A stretch of 25,321 nucleotides of DNA, from NCBI GenBank assembly GCA_020434375.1, contig JAGRAY010000006.1, positions 1-25,321 of the forward strand. The letters run 5' to 3'. Within the stretch, counting starts at the first letter, position 1. Every line of letters starts with the position of its first letter. This document shows positions 1-8,889 of this stretch, piece after piece. The DNA is from Bdellovibrionales bacterium. Lineage in GTDB: Bacteria; Bdellovibrionota_G; JALEGL01; JAGRAY01. The notes below the pieces were generated by a model. The model saw nothing but the letters and a program-made list of their open reading frames with translations, was not told the origin of the DNA and made no database searches. The position numbers and the translations under genes were made by a program.

Positions 1-1435
1 GTGCAGAGTTCCCTACATGGTTGTTCGCAAACTCCAATTCGTATACTCTCACACCATACTCTTCATATCTGTCAACCCATAATGTACGATTAGGTTTGAT
101 TGAGGTTTCATCGATAGGAAGATTAACAAACGAAAGAGCCTCTGCAAATTCAAACCTCACCCATAAAGGTGTTCGATCTATGTTTACACAAATTAAAGCG
201 TATCGATTTGATTTTTCCTTGAGAATACAGCGTATAGGTGTTTTTGAGAAAGGTTTACCTTGAATAGATACTTTGTAATTGACGGAAGAAGTCTTCGACA
301 AAAGAAAGCTTTTCAGAGAGTTAATTTCCGTGTTGAGATTGCTAGCAGCGTGCCAAAGATTCTTGCTTGCGAGTATCTGTGATTTCGTAATTTTAAAATG
401 ATCCCGTCCTGGAGCGAAGTAATCGACCTCAGGATTCGGTGCCATTCCTAAAATATATCCGTTGCGAGTCACCCAGCTATCATAAGCAAAATAGATGATA
501 CCCGTCGCTCCATGAGCAATGGCAGCATATATCATTGCCCGAAGTTCTCTAGGGCTTGGCATAGACCATCTGTAATTCTCTGGCCTGGGCTCTTCGAAAG
601 CCTGTGCTACAAACCATACTGGCTTCTTTTCTTTATTAATAGACACACTAAGACTTACAGTCTCAGGTATACCATTTACAAAACTTAAACTTTTCGTTCC
701 AGGACCAATCGGATAGTTATCATGAACTGCAATATCGCTAGCTGAACTCCACTTAGCCCACCATGAATTCGCTGGGAACGTAATCCACGCCGAATCCAAA
801 ATAAATATGGGATGAATCGAATCGATACTTTTAAATGACTTCTGCTTTGCCAAAAACAATTGATACCTTTCATCCATTTTGTTTCCCCAGTAAAGACTAG
901 TCGGCTCCTCATCTAGATACCAACCTAAGATACTTGGATGTTCTTTATATTTTTTTACGTCATCGGCGGTGGGGTTGTGAAAAAGCACTTGGAGATTTTG
1001 ACTCTCTAAAAAACTCATACTTGTATCGAGAGCTTGCCCTTCCCATAGGTGTACACAGTTAAATCCTGCTTTGGTGATTTCTGAAAGAGTATGCCTTTTA
1101 CCATAATGCTGTCCTACCAAAACATGATATATACAAATTGGGAAAAACGATCTTTTTACTTCGAATTGACTCAGCAATCGGCCATTCTTGTCGACGTGGG
1201 ATACATTATGCTGATAAATCGTCTGGGGAGCTTCATCGAGCAACTTGAAGTCCTGCGAAACAGGAACAATGTTTGCGAGGGCAAAGATCGGAGCGAAAAT
1301 ACATATAGCAATAGATAGTATTTTCTGAGTCGAATGTTTACAATATGTTTGGCTCCAGGAAATATCTGAGTGCCTGCCTATACGAACGCTCACATATCGT
1401 TTGAAAAAAAAGAAATTATTTGCAATTGTTCTCAT
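1..1435 (-). CDS. Glycoside hydrolase-like exported protein (3' end beyond window)
   Basis: An open frame runs without a stop from an ATG at 1435 to the left edge, about 478 codons. The N-terminus has a basic stretch and then a hydrophobic segment (about residues 39-54, ILSIAICIFAPIFALA), which suggests export; the long stretch before it hints that the true start lies further in, for example the GTG at residue 15. No clear ribosome binding site is visible. The motif HPSILGWYLDEEP (ends at about residue 178) is typical of the acid/base strand of TIM-barrel glycosidases of the GH-A type. About 105 residues later VWFVAQAFEEP (E281/E282) could carry the nucleophile, and IAHGATGIIYFAYDSW resembles a late barrel strand. 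The C-terminal part looks like a beta-sandwich and is nearly complete at the edge. Substrate and exact GH family are not determinable. It is divergent from the GDP-fucose genes, so a role in glycan trimming is an inference. Confidence 0.75.
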   Translation of the reverse strand, partial: MRTIANNFFFFKRYVSVRIGRHSDISWSQTYCKHSTQKILSIAICIFAPIFALANIVPVSQDFKLLDEAPQTIYQHNVSHVDKNGRLLSQFEVKRSFFPICIYHVLVGQHYGKRHTLSEITKAGFNCVHLWEGQALDTSMSFLESQNLQVLFHNPTADDVKKYKEHPSILGWYLDEEPTSLYWGNKMDERYQLFLAKQKSFKSIDSIHPIFILDSAWITFPANSWWAKWSSASDIAVHDNYPIGPGTKSLSFVNGIPETVSLSVSINKEKKPVWFVAQAFEEPRPENYRWSMPSPRELRAMIYAAIAHGATGIIYFAYDSWVTRNGYILGMAPNPEVDYFAPGRDHFKITKSQILASKNLWHAASNLNTEINSLKSFLLSKTSSVNYKVSIQGKPFSKTPIRCILKEKSNRYALICVNIDRTPLWVRFEFAEALSFVNLPIDETSIKPNRTLWVDRYEEYGVRVYELEFANNHVGNSA

Positions 1436-1463
1436 AAGTATGGTGCTTGTTATTTTAGTGTAT

Positions 1464-1494
1464 TTGACTCGACCATCCTAGGTTTGTTTAAAAT
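1464..1494 (+). promoter_or_regulatory. Candidate sigma70-like promoter of gmd-fcl
   Basis: TTGACT at 1464-1469 is followed by an A/T-rich -10-like stretch: TTTAAA with a 17-bp spacer at 1487, or TAAAAT with a 19-bp spacer at 1489-1494. A small inverted repeat (AGGTTT 1480-1485 / AAACCT 1497-1502) overlaps the -10 area. Predicted leader about 58 nt. This is pattern matching only. Confidence 0.35.
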
Positions 1495-1557
1495 AAAAAC
1501 CTGAATCAGATACCCCCAAAGCCAGCATAAATCTTGTTTGACATAAAAAGGTGAGAT

Positions 1558-2724
1558 ATGAGTTTGACTCAAATGAAAAATACTAAGCGCGCATTGATTA
1601 CTGGGGTTACGGGGCAGGATGGGGCTTATTTGGCTTCTTTGTTGCTAAAAAAAGGCTACGAAGTTCATGGGATCAAAAGAAGGTCGAGTTCTTTTAATAC
1701 GCAGCGCGTAGATCCTCTTTATGAAGATCCTCATCAAGTCGGGGCTCGGTTTTTTATGCATTACGGTGATTTGACCGATAGCACCAATATTTTAAGAATT
1801 GTTCAAGACGTTCAACCAGATGAGATTTACAATTTGGCTGCGCAAAGTCATGTTCAAGTTAGTTTTGAAACACCAGAATATACTGCGAATGCAGACGCCG
1901 TGGGTACTCTTCGCTTACTAGAAGCCATTCGAATCCTTAAGTTGAGTGAAACCACGCGGTTTTATCAGGCCTCAACAAGCGAGCTCTACGGCAAAGTTCA
2001 AGAAATTCCTCAAAGTGAAACCACGCCTTTTTACCCACGAAGTCCTTACGGTGTGGCTAAACTTTATGGCTATTGGATAACTGTCAACTATCGAGAATCC
2101 TATGGCATGTTTGCATCCAACGGCATTTTATTTAATCACGAAAGCCCACTTCGGGGTGAAACTTTTGTCACGCGTAAAATCACGCGCGCAGTCGCCAGAA
2201 TTCACCATGGTCTGGAAAATTGTATTTTTCTAGGGAACCTAGATGCAGAGCGAGACTGGGGTCATGCTAAAGAATATGTCGAGGGCATGTGGCGAATCTT
2301 AAATCACCAAACCCCTGATGACTTTGTACTGGCGACTGGAACGAAAACTTCGGTACGTGATTTTGTAAAAATGGCCTTTAATAGCATTGATATTCATATC
2401 GATTTTAAGGGTTCTGGCATAGAAGAAAAAGGAATCTGCTCGAAAACCGGTAAAACCCTTGTTAGCGTAGACCCCAGATATTTTCGTCCTGCAGAAGTAG
2501 ACCTACTTGTGGGTAATCCAAGTAAAGCAAAACGTCAGCTTGATTGGAGCGCTCAAATTGCGGTTGAAAAACTCTGTGAAGAAATGGTGAAAGCAGATCT
2601 TTATCGCGTTCACTTAGAAATTAGCAAAAACAAAAGTGAAATGCATTCCGTTGAATCAGTGATTCACAAACAGGACTCTTTTTTAACTTGGTTTGAAAAT
2701 AATCACTTTAGCGAAGCTACCTAG
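1558..2724 (+). CDS. gmd: GDP-mannose 4,6-dehydratase
   Basis: This 388-residue short-chain dehydrogenase converts GDP-D-mannose to GDP-4-keto-6-deoxy-D-mannose, the first step to GDP-L-fucose and related deoxysugars, in the cytoplasm. Seen directly: the NADP-binding GxxGxxG loop G16-VTG-QDG22, the STSELYG segment (T140, E142), the catalytic pair Y164xxxK168 in PYGVAK, and the family-specific [18 protein letters not shown] and [13 protein letters not shown] segments. Length is slightly above the usual 340-380 because of a C-terminal tail of about 25 residues. The ATG at 1558 was chosen over M6 because AAAGGTGAG (1547-1555) lies just upstream, while M6 has no such site. fcl follows after 5 bp, so the two are co-transcribed and probably translationally coupled. 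Confidence 0.96.
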   Translation: MSLTQMKNTKRALITGVTGQDGAYLASLLLKKGYEVHGIKRRSSSFNTQRVDPLYEDPHQVGARFFMHYGDLTDSTNILRIVQDVQPDEIYNLAAQSHVQVSFETPEYTANADAVGTLRLLEAIRILKLSETTRFYQASTSELYGKVQEIPQSETTPFYPRSPYGVAKLYGYWITVNYRESYGMFASNGILFNHESPLRGETFVTRKITRAVARIHHGLENCIFLGNLDAERDWGHAKEYVEGMWRILNHQTPDDFVLATGTKTSVRDFVKMAFNSIDIHIDFKGSGIEEKGICSKTGKTLVSVDPRYFRPAEVDLLVGNPSKAKRQLDWSAQIAVEKLCEEMVKADLYRVHLEISKNKSEMHSVESVIHKQDSFLTWFENNHFSEAT

Positions 2725-2729
2725 TAATA

Positions 2730-3710
2730 ATGATGAATAAAAGCGATAAGATATTTGTCGCTGGCCACAAAGGTCTTGTAGGTCAGGCGATTTTAAAACT
2801 TTTAATATCCAAAGGTTATACAAACATTTCCGTAAGAACTCGAAGTGAACTTGACTTGACCGATACAAATGGCGTTTACAAATTTTACAAAGAGGAGCGC
2901 CCTAATATTGTTATCGACGCCGCGGCAAAAGTTGGTGGCATTATCGCTAACAATCAGTATCGAGCTGATTTCATTTGGCAAAACTTAATGATTCAAAATA
3001 ATGTGATTTGGGGCGCCCATCTTCACGATGTCAAACATCTCGTATTTTTAGGAAGCAGCTGTATCTACCCCAAACATTGCTCGCAACCCATGAAAGAAGA
3101 ATACTTGCTTTCAGGCCCCTTGGAAGAAACAAATCGATCTTACGCGATTGCTAAAATTGCAGGACTTGAACTCGTCGATGCACTGAGACGCCAATATGAT
3201 CGAAAATATTTTTCAGTGATGCCTACGAACTTGTATGGCCCTGGGGATAATTATCACCCCGACAACTCTCATGTGATTCCAGGTTTGATTCAACGATTTG
3301 TGAAAGCACAATCTGAAAATTCAAAAAGCGTTGCCATATGGGGAAGCGGTGAGCCTCTTCGAGAATTTCTATACTCGGATGACTGTGCCGATGCCATTTT
3401 GTTTTTACTTGAGCGATTAGAAGATCCTACACTGAATAAACATCTTAAAATGTATTCGTTTGTCAATATCGGCTCAGGAGAAGAAATTAGTGTGCTCGAT
3501 TTGGCTCGCCTGATCGCCAAAACAGCTCAATACAGCGGTGAGATACAAAAAGATACTTCTAAACCTGATGGAACACCCAGAAAACTTCTTGACTCGTCAC
3601 TGCTTAAACAAATGGGATGGGCACCCAAAGTCTCATTAAAAGATGGGCTTAGTTTGGTCATTCATCAAGTTGAGAACCTACTGCCCAATAACGCATCCCA
3701 AGGCTCTTAA
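2730..3710 (+). CDS. fcl: GDP-L-fucose synthase (epimerase/reductase)
   Basis: The 326-residue product catalyses 3,5-epimerisation and 4-reduction of the Gmd product to GDP-L-fucose with NADPH. Seen: the GxxGxxG loop G12-HKG-LVG18, the AAKVGGI segment, SSCIYP with S109, and the Y138xxxK142 pair in SYAIAK. These sit at an offset of two from the S107/Y136/K140 known for the E. coli enzyme, consistent with the doubled ATG start (2730 or 2733). [14 protein letters not shown] is also diagnostic. It starts 5 bp after gmd and has no obvious ribosome binding site of its own, so translation is probably coupled. Its last 53 bp overlap the 3' end of ugd on the opposite strand. Confidence 0.96.
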   Translation: MMNKSDKIFVAGHKGLVGQAILKLLISKGYTNISVRTRSELDLTDTNGVYKFYKEERPNIVIDAAAKVGGIIANNQYRADFIWQNLMIQNNVIWGAHLHDVKHLVFLGSSCIYPKHCSQPMKEEYLLSGPLEETNRSYAIAKIAGLELVDALRRQYDRKYFSVMPTNLYGPGDNYHPDNSHVIPGLIQRFVKAQSENSKSVAIWGSGEPLREFLYSDDCADAILFLLERLEDPTLNKHLKMYSFVNIGSGEEISVLDLARLIAKTAQYSGEIQKDTSKPDGTPRKLLDSSLLKQMGWAPKVSLKDGLSLVIHQVENLLPNNASQGS

Positions 3711-4977
3711 GAAGTTTAGGTTCATAAAGGTTTCTACCATCGAAAATAAATGGTTGTGCCATGAGCTTTTTGAGTTTTTGAAAATCTGGAAACCTAAATT
3801 GATTCCATTCCGTTAAAATACAAAGTGCGTCCACACCTTTAACTGCATCGTACATGCCTTTGGCGTAGCTCACCTTATCTCCAAAATACGTTTTAGCATT
3901 ATCCATGGCCGCCGGATCATAAACTGTGACACCAAAGCCATCGCTTAATAGTTCATCGACAATGGTTAGCGATGAAGACTCTCTAATGTCATCTGTTTTG
4001 GCTTTAAAAGCAAGTCCCCAAACAGCAACACTCTTTGAACTTTTCTCATCAGAATTTTCAAGCACATTTTTTAGACGACGGACAAAATTGAATTTTTGTT
4101 CGTCATTACTTTTAAGAGTGGCATTCAAAAGAAATGGCTCCATGTTGTTTTGTTCCATAACATGTAAGAGCGCACGAACATCCTTAGGAAAACAAGAGCC
4201 TCCAAAGCCGATACTTGGAAAAAGATATTGCATTCCAATGCGATGATCGGCTCCCATAGCCTCTCGAACCTTTCGGATATCGCCGCCTGCCTTTTCACAT
4301 AATCTCGACATCTCGTTGATAAAAGCAATGCGCATGGCCAGAAACGCATTACCTGCATATTTTGAAATTTCGGCCGATCTTCTGTCCATTACTAAGACTG
4401 GATTTCCAGTTCGAACAAATGGTCGATAAAGATCCCGGAACATCTCGATCGTATCTTCGTGCGAAGTACCGATCACAATGCGATCGGGAAGAAGACAGTC
4501 TTGAACAGCCGAGCCTTCTCTCAAAAACTCAGGATTAGAAACGACTTTAAAAGATGTATGCCCAATGTTCTCCAGGTGTGCTTCAACTCGATCTCCTGTT
4601 CCAGCAGGTACCGTACTTTTGATAACAATAACCAAATTCTTATTGGGTGATTTTTCTGCAATGGTTTCAACGGCTGAAAAGACTTGGCTCAAATCTGCTT
4701 CGCCTGTCTCTAGGGATGGTGTTCCAACGCACACAAATACGACTCGTGTTTCAAAAAGAGCTTCATCCAGAGATGTCGCAAACGTTAGGCGCTCTTGACT
4801 AATATTTCGTGTGACGATTTCAGAAAGATTCGGTTCATAGAATGGAATTTTGCCCGTACGAAGTTGTTTGATTTTTTCTGCATCTGCATCCACACAAACA
4901 ACTTGGTTGCCTGTTTCAGCAAAACACGCTCCTGTGACCAAACCCACGTATCCTGTACCTACAACGACGATTTTCAT
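3658..4977 (-). CDS. ugd: UDP-glucose 6-dehydrogenase
   Basis: The 439-residue enzyme oxidises UDP-glucose to UDP-glucuronate with two NAD+, supplying uronic-acid precursors for surface polysaccharides. Seen: N-terminal Rossmann loop GTGYVGL (G7-G12), [17 protein letters not shown] (E150), the lysine/asparagine pair K207 and N211 in SKYAGN, and the catalytic cysteine C262 in [10 protein letters not shown] with D266. The C-terminal domain (about residue 315 on) carries [17 protein letters not shown]. Length is normal for the bacterial enzyme. It lies downstream of the DegT aminotransferase on the same strand with a 76-bp gap, and converges on fcl with a 53-bp overlap. No Shine-Dalgarno is visible upstream of the ATG at 4977. 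Confidence 0.96.
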   Translation of the reverse strand: MKIVVVGTGYVGLVTGACFAETGNQVVCVDADAEKIKQLRTGKIPFYEPNLSEIVTRNISQERLTFATSLDEALFETRVVFVCVGTPSLETGEADLSQVFSAVETIAEKSPNKNLVIVIKSTVPAGTGDRVEAHLENIGHTSFKVVSNPEFLREGSAVQDCLLPDRIVIGTSHEDTIEMFRDLYRPFVRTGNPVLVMDRRSAEISKYAGNAFLAMRIAFINEMSRLCEKAGGDIRKVREAMGADHRIGMQYLFPSIGFGGSCFPKDVRALLHVMEQNNMEPFLLNATLKSNDEQKFNFVRRLKNVLENSDEKSSKSVAVWGLAFKAKTDDIRESSSLTIVDELLSDGFGVTVYDPAAMDNAKTYFGDKVSYAKGMYDAVKGVDALCILTEWNQFRFPDFQKLKKLMAQPFIFDGRNLYEPKLLKSLGMRYWAVGSQLDE

Positions 4978-5053
4978 AATATAGAAAATAATTGTAACTT
5001 AAGCTCTATCAATTCAAAAACTTATTGTTAAACTTTATTTTCAATTATTGGTT

Positions 5054-6175
5054 CTAGCTTGTAATACGAGCCAAGCAATCTACAACATATGCGATGTCGT
5101 CATCACAAAGTCGATTATGCATGGGAAGAGCCAGGCTTGTGCGATCAGCCAAATCTGCCATCGGAAAGTCTTCGGCTTTGAATCCAAATTGTTGCTTGTA
5201 ATATTCTTGTTTATGTATGGCGTGCGTGCCAGGTCGAGTGCTCACACCCATTGAGGCAAGTTTTGTAATTATTTCATCTCTGGTTTTGCCTGCGGTCTTC
5301 TCATTCACCATACAAACATAGGCCTGCCAACTATGGTCAAAATTATTAGCCACCCCTGGGATCGATAACCACGAAATCGCTTTGAGTTTTTGATCGTATA
5401 GCTTTGCAAAGTACTTTCTCTCTTTAATAAATGAGTCGAGCTTATTAAGCTGCACTAAACCTACAGCCGCTTGCAAATCCGTCATGCGATAGTTGAACCC
5501 TAAATGTGTAAACTCTGGCAATGCCTTTTTTGATGGAATGGCTCCATGATTTCGATAACTTTGAATACTTGAAGCAATAGTCGAATCTGAGGTCACAATC
5601 ATTCCACCCTCACCAGTAGTGAGAACTTTTCGAGCATGAAACGAAAATGCAGCTATCTTACCAAATGACCCTGCACTTTGTTTATTAAATTGGCTTCCAA
5701 TGGCACAAGCTGCATCTTCGACAATAGGAATGTCTCCAGCAAGTTCCTGAAGCTTGTCCATCTCGACACAAAGGCCAAAAAGGTGAACAGGCATAATGGC
5801 CTTCGTGTTCGGGGTAATTTTTTTTGAAATTTGACTGAGATCCATATTGAAAGTTTTTAGATCAATATCGACAAATACAGGCTTAGCACCGCAGTGTAAA
5901 ATAACGTTTGCGGAAGAAATCCAGCTCAACGCTGGCAAAACAACTTCATCGCCTTTTCCAATACCCAAACTCAATAACATAACGTGAAGTGCGGCTGTTC
6001 CACTTGATACAGCACAGGCATGCTTAAAACCAAACTTTTCAGCAAAGGCATGCTCAAAGGCTCCTATTTTAGGTCCCTGAGTTAACCAACCACTTTCTAG
6101 CGATTCACGCAATGCGTTCCACTCGTCTTGACCCGTCGCAGGAGCGCCAATCGCGACTTCTTTTTTGTTATGCAT
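5054..6175 (-). CDS. DegT/DnrJ/EryC1/StrS family sugar aminotransferase
   Basis: This is a PLP-dependent aminotransferase of about 373 residues that transfers an amino group to a nucleotide-activated keto-sugar. Seen (numbered from ATG 6175): SSGTAALH near residue 57, PALSWISSANVILHCGAKPVFVDI, VHLFG, VEDAACAIGS, and the PLP-lysine segment SFHARKVLTTGEGG. In this family the lysine usually sits in F(H/S)xxKxLTTGEGG, so here it is the K of HARKV. Then comes GFNYRMTDLQAAVGL, typical for the family. I place the start at the ATG at 6175 because the family begins right before VAIGAP; a TTG at 6202 also extends the frame but would overlap the divergent hisH. The specific sugar cannot be told from sequence. 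Neighbouring HisH/HisF2 suggests a diamino or acetamidino sugar. Confidence 0.92.
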   Translation of the reverse strand: MHNKKEVAIGAPATGQDEWNALRESLESGWLTQGPKIGAFEHAFAEKFGFKHACAVSSGTAALHVMLLSLGIGKGDEVVLPALSWISSANVILHCGAKPVFVDIDLKTFNMDLSQISKKITPNTKAIMPVHLFGLCVEMDKLQELAGDIPIVEDAACAIGSQFNKQSAGSFGKIAAFSFHARKVLTTGEGGMIVTSDSTIASSIQSYRNHGAIPSKKALPEFTHLGFNYRMTDLQAAVGLVQLNKLDSFIKERKYFAKLYDQKLKAISWLSIPGVANNFDHSWQAYVCMVNEKTAGKTRDEIITKLASMGVSTRPGTHAIHKQEYYKQQFGFKAEDFPMADLADRTSLALPMHNRLCDDDIAYVVDCLARITS

Positions 6176-6182
6176 TAATATG

Positions 6183-6211
6183 AGTTTAATTGATGAAGCC
6201 AAGAATCACAA
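6183..6211 (-). promoter_or_regulatory. Candidate near-leaderless promoter of the aminotransferase
   Basis: On the minus strand TTGTGA (6211-6206), a 17-bp spacer and TAAACT (6188-6183) predict transcription starting at about 6176, one base before the ATG at 6175. The -35 lies inside the divergent hisH coding sequence because only 17 bp separate the two start codons. Both hexamers are imperfect. Confidence 0.3.
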
Positions 6212-6825
6212 TCGTAGACTATCGAATAGGCAATTTAGGCTCCATTGAAAACATGCTTAAAAAATTGGAACTAAACTACTGCCTTGGACAAACACCAGGC
6301 GATATTAAAAAATCAGAGATTCTTATTCTTCCGGGTGTGGGGGCTTTTGATCAAGGTATCATGAATCTTCATAAATTTGGTCTCATCGACCCTCTGAATG
6401 AACAGATCCTTCATAAAAAGACTCCAATTCTAGGACTATGCCTGGGCATGCACCTTATGACAAAAGGAAGCGAAGAAGGGGAAAAGAGAGGCCTTGGATG
6501 GTTTGACACAAAAGCAGTTAGATTTCAAACAGATGAAAAAAAACGTTTAAAGGTTCCACATATGGGCTGGAACGACGTTAATATCAGAGAATATGACCAT
6601 CTATTTAGGCAAGGTGAAGACGAGCATTGTTATTATTTTGTGCATACCTACTACGTTCCGATCTTCAATGAGGCCTTGGTCTTGGGAACAACCTGGTATG
6701 GGATTGAATTTGCTTCAGTTATTTATAAAGATAATATTTTTGGTGTTCAGTTCCATCCCGAGAAAAGTCATCATTTTGGGATGAGACTTTTTCGAAATTT
6801 TTGCCAATGGGCTTGTCGTGCTTAG
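6193..6825 (+). CDS. hisH: HisH-type glutamine amidotransferase, acetamidino-sugar type
   Basis: This class I glutaminase of 210 residues releases ammonia from glutamine for its HisF-like partner. Seen: the nucleophile C83 in LGLCLGM, the H188/E190 dyad in GVQFHPEKS, and the oxyanion segment PGVGAF (about residues 47-52). The start is the ATG at 6193; a TTG immediately before it only lengthens the frame by one codon. It lies 17 bp from the divergent aminotransferase start and has no clear Shine-Dalgarno. Its last 8 bases overlap the GTG start of the hisF-like gene, so the two subunits are probably made in a coupled way. The partner's sequence type and the glycan neighbourhood argue for sugar amidine formation rather than histidine synthesis. 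Confidence 0.88.
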   Translation: MKPRITIVDYRIGNLGSIENMLKKLELNYCLGQTPGDIKKSEILILPGVGAFDQGIMNLHKFGLIDPLNEQILHKKTPILGLCLGMHLMTKGSEEGEKRGLGWFDTKAVRFQTDEKKRLKVPHMGWNDVNIREYDHLFRQGEDEHCYYFVHTYYVPIFNEALVLGTTWYGIEFASVIYKDNIFGVQFHPEKSHHFGMRLFRNFCQWACRA

Positions 6826-7582
6826 GACAAGGATCATACCTTGTCTCCTGATGAAAAATAGAGGTCTCGTCAAAACAATACATTTTAATAATGAAACCTA
6901 CATTGGCGACCCAATGAATACCATTCGAATATTTAACGAAAAAGGTGTGGACGAATTAATGCTATTGAATATCGATTCAAATCGGTTTGAGAATCAGATT
7001 GATTTCGGATTTTTAAGAGAACTAGCGTCTGAATGTTTCATGCCGCTTGCATACGGAGGTGGCATACAAAGGCTTTCCGACATCGAGACGATTATAAATC
7101 TTGGTATCGAAAAGGTAGTCATGAATTCAGCACTTGAAGAAAACGAAGATCTTTTGTCTTTGGCAGCAAAAGCATTCGGAAGCCAGGCCTTGATTGCAGC
7201 ACTAGATATCAAAAAAGATTGGCTGGGCCGATTTGTGGCTACGACTCACTCTGGCAGACAAAAATCAATGTTTTCACCGCAAAAACTCGCGAAAAGATTT
7301 GAAAGATTAGGAGCTGGAGAACTATTGATCAATGATATCGATCGAGATGGAACGATGCAGGGTTATAATCTGAAGCTGGTCAATCAAATTGCCATGGCTA
7401 CAGATATTCCTGTAATCGCTTGTGGAGGCGCTGGAACCCTCGAGCACATCAAACAGGTCATCGAAGATGCCAAAGCCTCAGCGGCGGGAGCAGGAAGCCT
7501 ATTTGTATACCATGGCCAACAAAAAGGTATTCTTGTTAACTATCCTTCAAGAACAACTTTGAAACGACTTTTTGAACCTTAA
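6818..7582 (+). CDS. HisF2/AglZ-family acetamidino modification protein
   Basis: This is a 254-residue (beta/alpha)8 barrel related to HisF. It begins at a GTG (6818) that overlaps the hisH stop by 8 bp. The GTG is supported because the family always begins within a few residues of TRIIPCL. In true HisF the early segment reads IPCLDVKDG with catalytic D11; here it is IPCLLMKNR, with Leu at position 11. D130 (AALDIK) is kept, as are phosphate-binding GGG/GG turns (AYGGGI near 79-83, ACGGAG). Loss of D11 fits the branch known from O-antigen loci (HisF2 of the WbpG-HisH2-HisF2 group). There the HisH/HisF pair is thought to deliver ammonia to an N-acetyl-sugar amidotransferase. No such amidotransferase (WbpG/PseA type) is in the window. 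Confidence 0.88.
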   Translation: MLRTRIIPCLLMKNRGLVKTIHFNNETYIGDPMNTIRIFNEKGVDELMLLNIDSNRFENQIDFGFLRELASECFMPLAYGGGIQRLSDIETIINLGIEKVVMNSALEENEDLLSLAAKAFGSQALIAALDIKKDWLGRFVATTHSGRQKSMFSPQKLAKRFERLGAGELLINDIDRDGTMQGYNLKLVNQIAMATDIPVIACGGAGTLEHIKQVIEDAKASAAGAGSLFVYHGQQKGILVNYPSRTTLKRLFEP

Positions 7583-7585
7583 ATT

Positions 7586-7606
7586 TCTGAGAGTTACTCC
7601 CTCAGA
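7586..7606 (+). terminator. Short hairpin after hisF2
   Basis: TCTGAG (7586-7591) and CTCAGA (7601-7606) form a 6-bp stem with a 9-nt loop, four bases after the hisF2 stop, followed by TTT. TTTCTGAG occurs again at 7607-7614. The stem is short and the T run is poor, so this is a weak terminator candidate. Confidence 0.35.
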
Positions 7607-7625
7607 TTTCTGAGACAATCCTGTA

Positions 7626-7655
7626 TTGCTTTTAGTTAAAGAAAAATATTATATA
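7626..7655 (+). promoter_or_regulatory. Candidate promoter upstream of the wecA-like gene
   Basis: TTGCTT (7626-7631), an 18-bp spacer and TATATA (7650-7655) lie in a very A/T-rich stretch in the 139-bp gap between hisF2 and the wecA-like gene. They would leave a leader of about 60 nt. A/T richness makes chance matches likely. Confidence 0.3.
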
Positions 7656-7721
7656 TATTTCAAATACTTACATACATGATCCTTCGAGGCATTTGGCATT
7701 GAATATGCTATTACCTCATTC

Positions 7722-8882
7722 GTGTTCGAGGTTATTTTATCACTATTTACACTATTGCTCGTTATTGCCTTGTATTATCCAACCCGTTTTCTTGCATTTC
7801 GATTAGGCATTATTGATCAACCTGCAAAAAGAAAGATACACAAGAGACCTATTCCAAGAATGGGAGGATTAAGTATTTTTTTAGGATTTTTGGTGGTTGC
7901 GTTATTCTCAAAATCCTCGGCATTGCCAAGCAGCATGGGTATTTCTTTCGGCTCGATCCTGATTTTATCTACGGGAGCTTTTTTCATAGGCTGGATTGAC
8001 GATATTTTCACCATTGGATCCAAACGAAAATTGCTTCTACAGACACTCCTTGGCGTAGCGGCCTATTTTTTAGGTTTTAATATAACGCATATCTACTTTG
8101 GGCCAGGCTGGTTCATTGATTTAGGCCTGTTTTCTTGCCCGCTGACAGTCCTGTGGATTGTGGCTATTATGAATGCGATCAATTTGGTCGACGGCATGGA
8201 TGGGCTTGCAACAGGAGTATGTGCCATTTCATTTGGTCTTATCACATTGTTTTCAATATTCTTCGGACATAATGAGAATGCATTGTTGGCAATTATTTTG
8301 ATGGGGGGATGTCTTGGTTTTTTAGTACACAACTTTAATCCTGCCAAAATATTTATGGGTGACTGTGGAAGCATGTTCCTTGGTTTCATGTTGGCTATTT
8401 TGTCGGCAAATATTGACCCAAGTGGTCCCGGAGCGATTCCAGTTTATATTCCGTTTTTAGTATTAGCTTTTCCTATTGTTGATACCTTGGTATCAATTTT
8501 TCGACGAAGTCTTCGTTCTTTTCAAAACAGGCATGAGCAAAAGAAACCACGAATCGTTCTCTCGGCATTAAAAAAAGTTCTGGAGGCCGATGGGGACCAT
8601 ATCCATCACCGACTCCTCAAGAAAAACCTCTCACAAAAAAAAGTGGCTATCATGCTTTACGGGTTTTCTTTAACGGCTGGTATGGTTAGCCTTCTTATGC
8701 TTCACTTACCGGTGGCATTTAGTTGGATTGTAGGAATGACAACTATCTATGGCATCTACCAACTTATCTTGGCTCTGGAATACAATGAGTTCGAACCTAA
8801 ATCAAAAAGAGCATTACAAAAAGATTTAGAGGAACACGAGATATTAAATCCACGTTCTCAAGTCACAAAAAAGGTAGCTTAG
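7722..8882 (+). CDS. WecA/TagO-family undecaprenyl-phosphate sugar-1-phosphate transferase
   Basis: This polytopic membrane enzyme of 386 residues has the WecA/MraY fold. It moves a HexNAc-1-phosphate from its UDP donor to undecaprenyl phosphate, the first committed step of many surface glycans. Seen: hydrophobic segments along the length, IDDIF with D93-D94 (the Mg/substrate aspartates), NAINLVDGMDGLA with D157 and D160, FMGDCGS with D214, and the cytoplasmic GDHIHHR motif (H293, H295, H296, R297) typical of the WecA/TagO branch. An insert of about 20 basic residues precedes that motif. Translation probably starts at GTG 7722, since no in-frame ATG precedes it and the N-terminal membrane helix begins there; no Shine-Dalgarno is visible. 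The sugar (GlcNAc or another) is not determined. The 3' end faces the ExbD gene with a 7-bp gap. Confidence 0.92.
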   Translation: MFEVILSLFTLLLVIALYYPTRFLAFRLGIIDQPAKRKIHKRPIPRMGGLSIFLGFLVVALFSKSSALPSSMGISFGSILILSTGAFFIGWIDDIFTIGSKRKLLLQTLLGVAAYFLGFNITHIYFGPGWFIDLGLFSCPLTVLWIVAIMNAINLVDGMDGLATGVCAISFGLITLFSIFFGHNENALLAIILMGGCLGFLVHNFNPAKIFMGDCGSMFLGFMLAILSANIDPSGPGAIPVYIPFLVLAFPIVDTLVSIFRRSLRSFQNRHEQKKPRIVLSALKKVLEADGDHIHHRLLKKNLSQKKVAIMLYGFSLTAGMVSLLMLHLPVAFSWIVGMTTIYGIYQLILALEYNEFEPKSKRALQKDLEEHEILNPRSQVTKKVA

Positions 8883-8889
8883 AGCTTAA

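Noticed and set aside
21..263. Plus-strand 80-codon frame at the left edge
   Set aside because: It is antisense to the glycosidase-like frame and shows no domain or ribosome binding site.
3674..3723. Inverted repeat GAACCTA/TAGGTTC as a terminator between fcl and ugd
   Set aside because: Only 7 bp with a 36-nt loop and no T run; it lies within both coding ends.
6193..7582. HisH-HisF as histidine biosynthesis
   Set aside because: Position 11 of the HisF-like protein is Leu, the N-terminus reads IPCLLMKN, no other his gene is near, and the neighbours are sugar-nucleotide genes.
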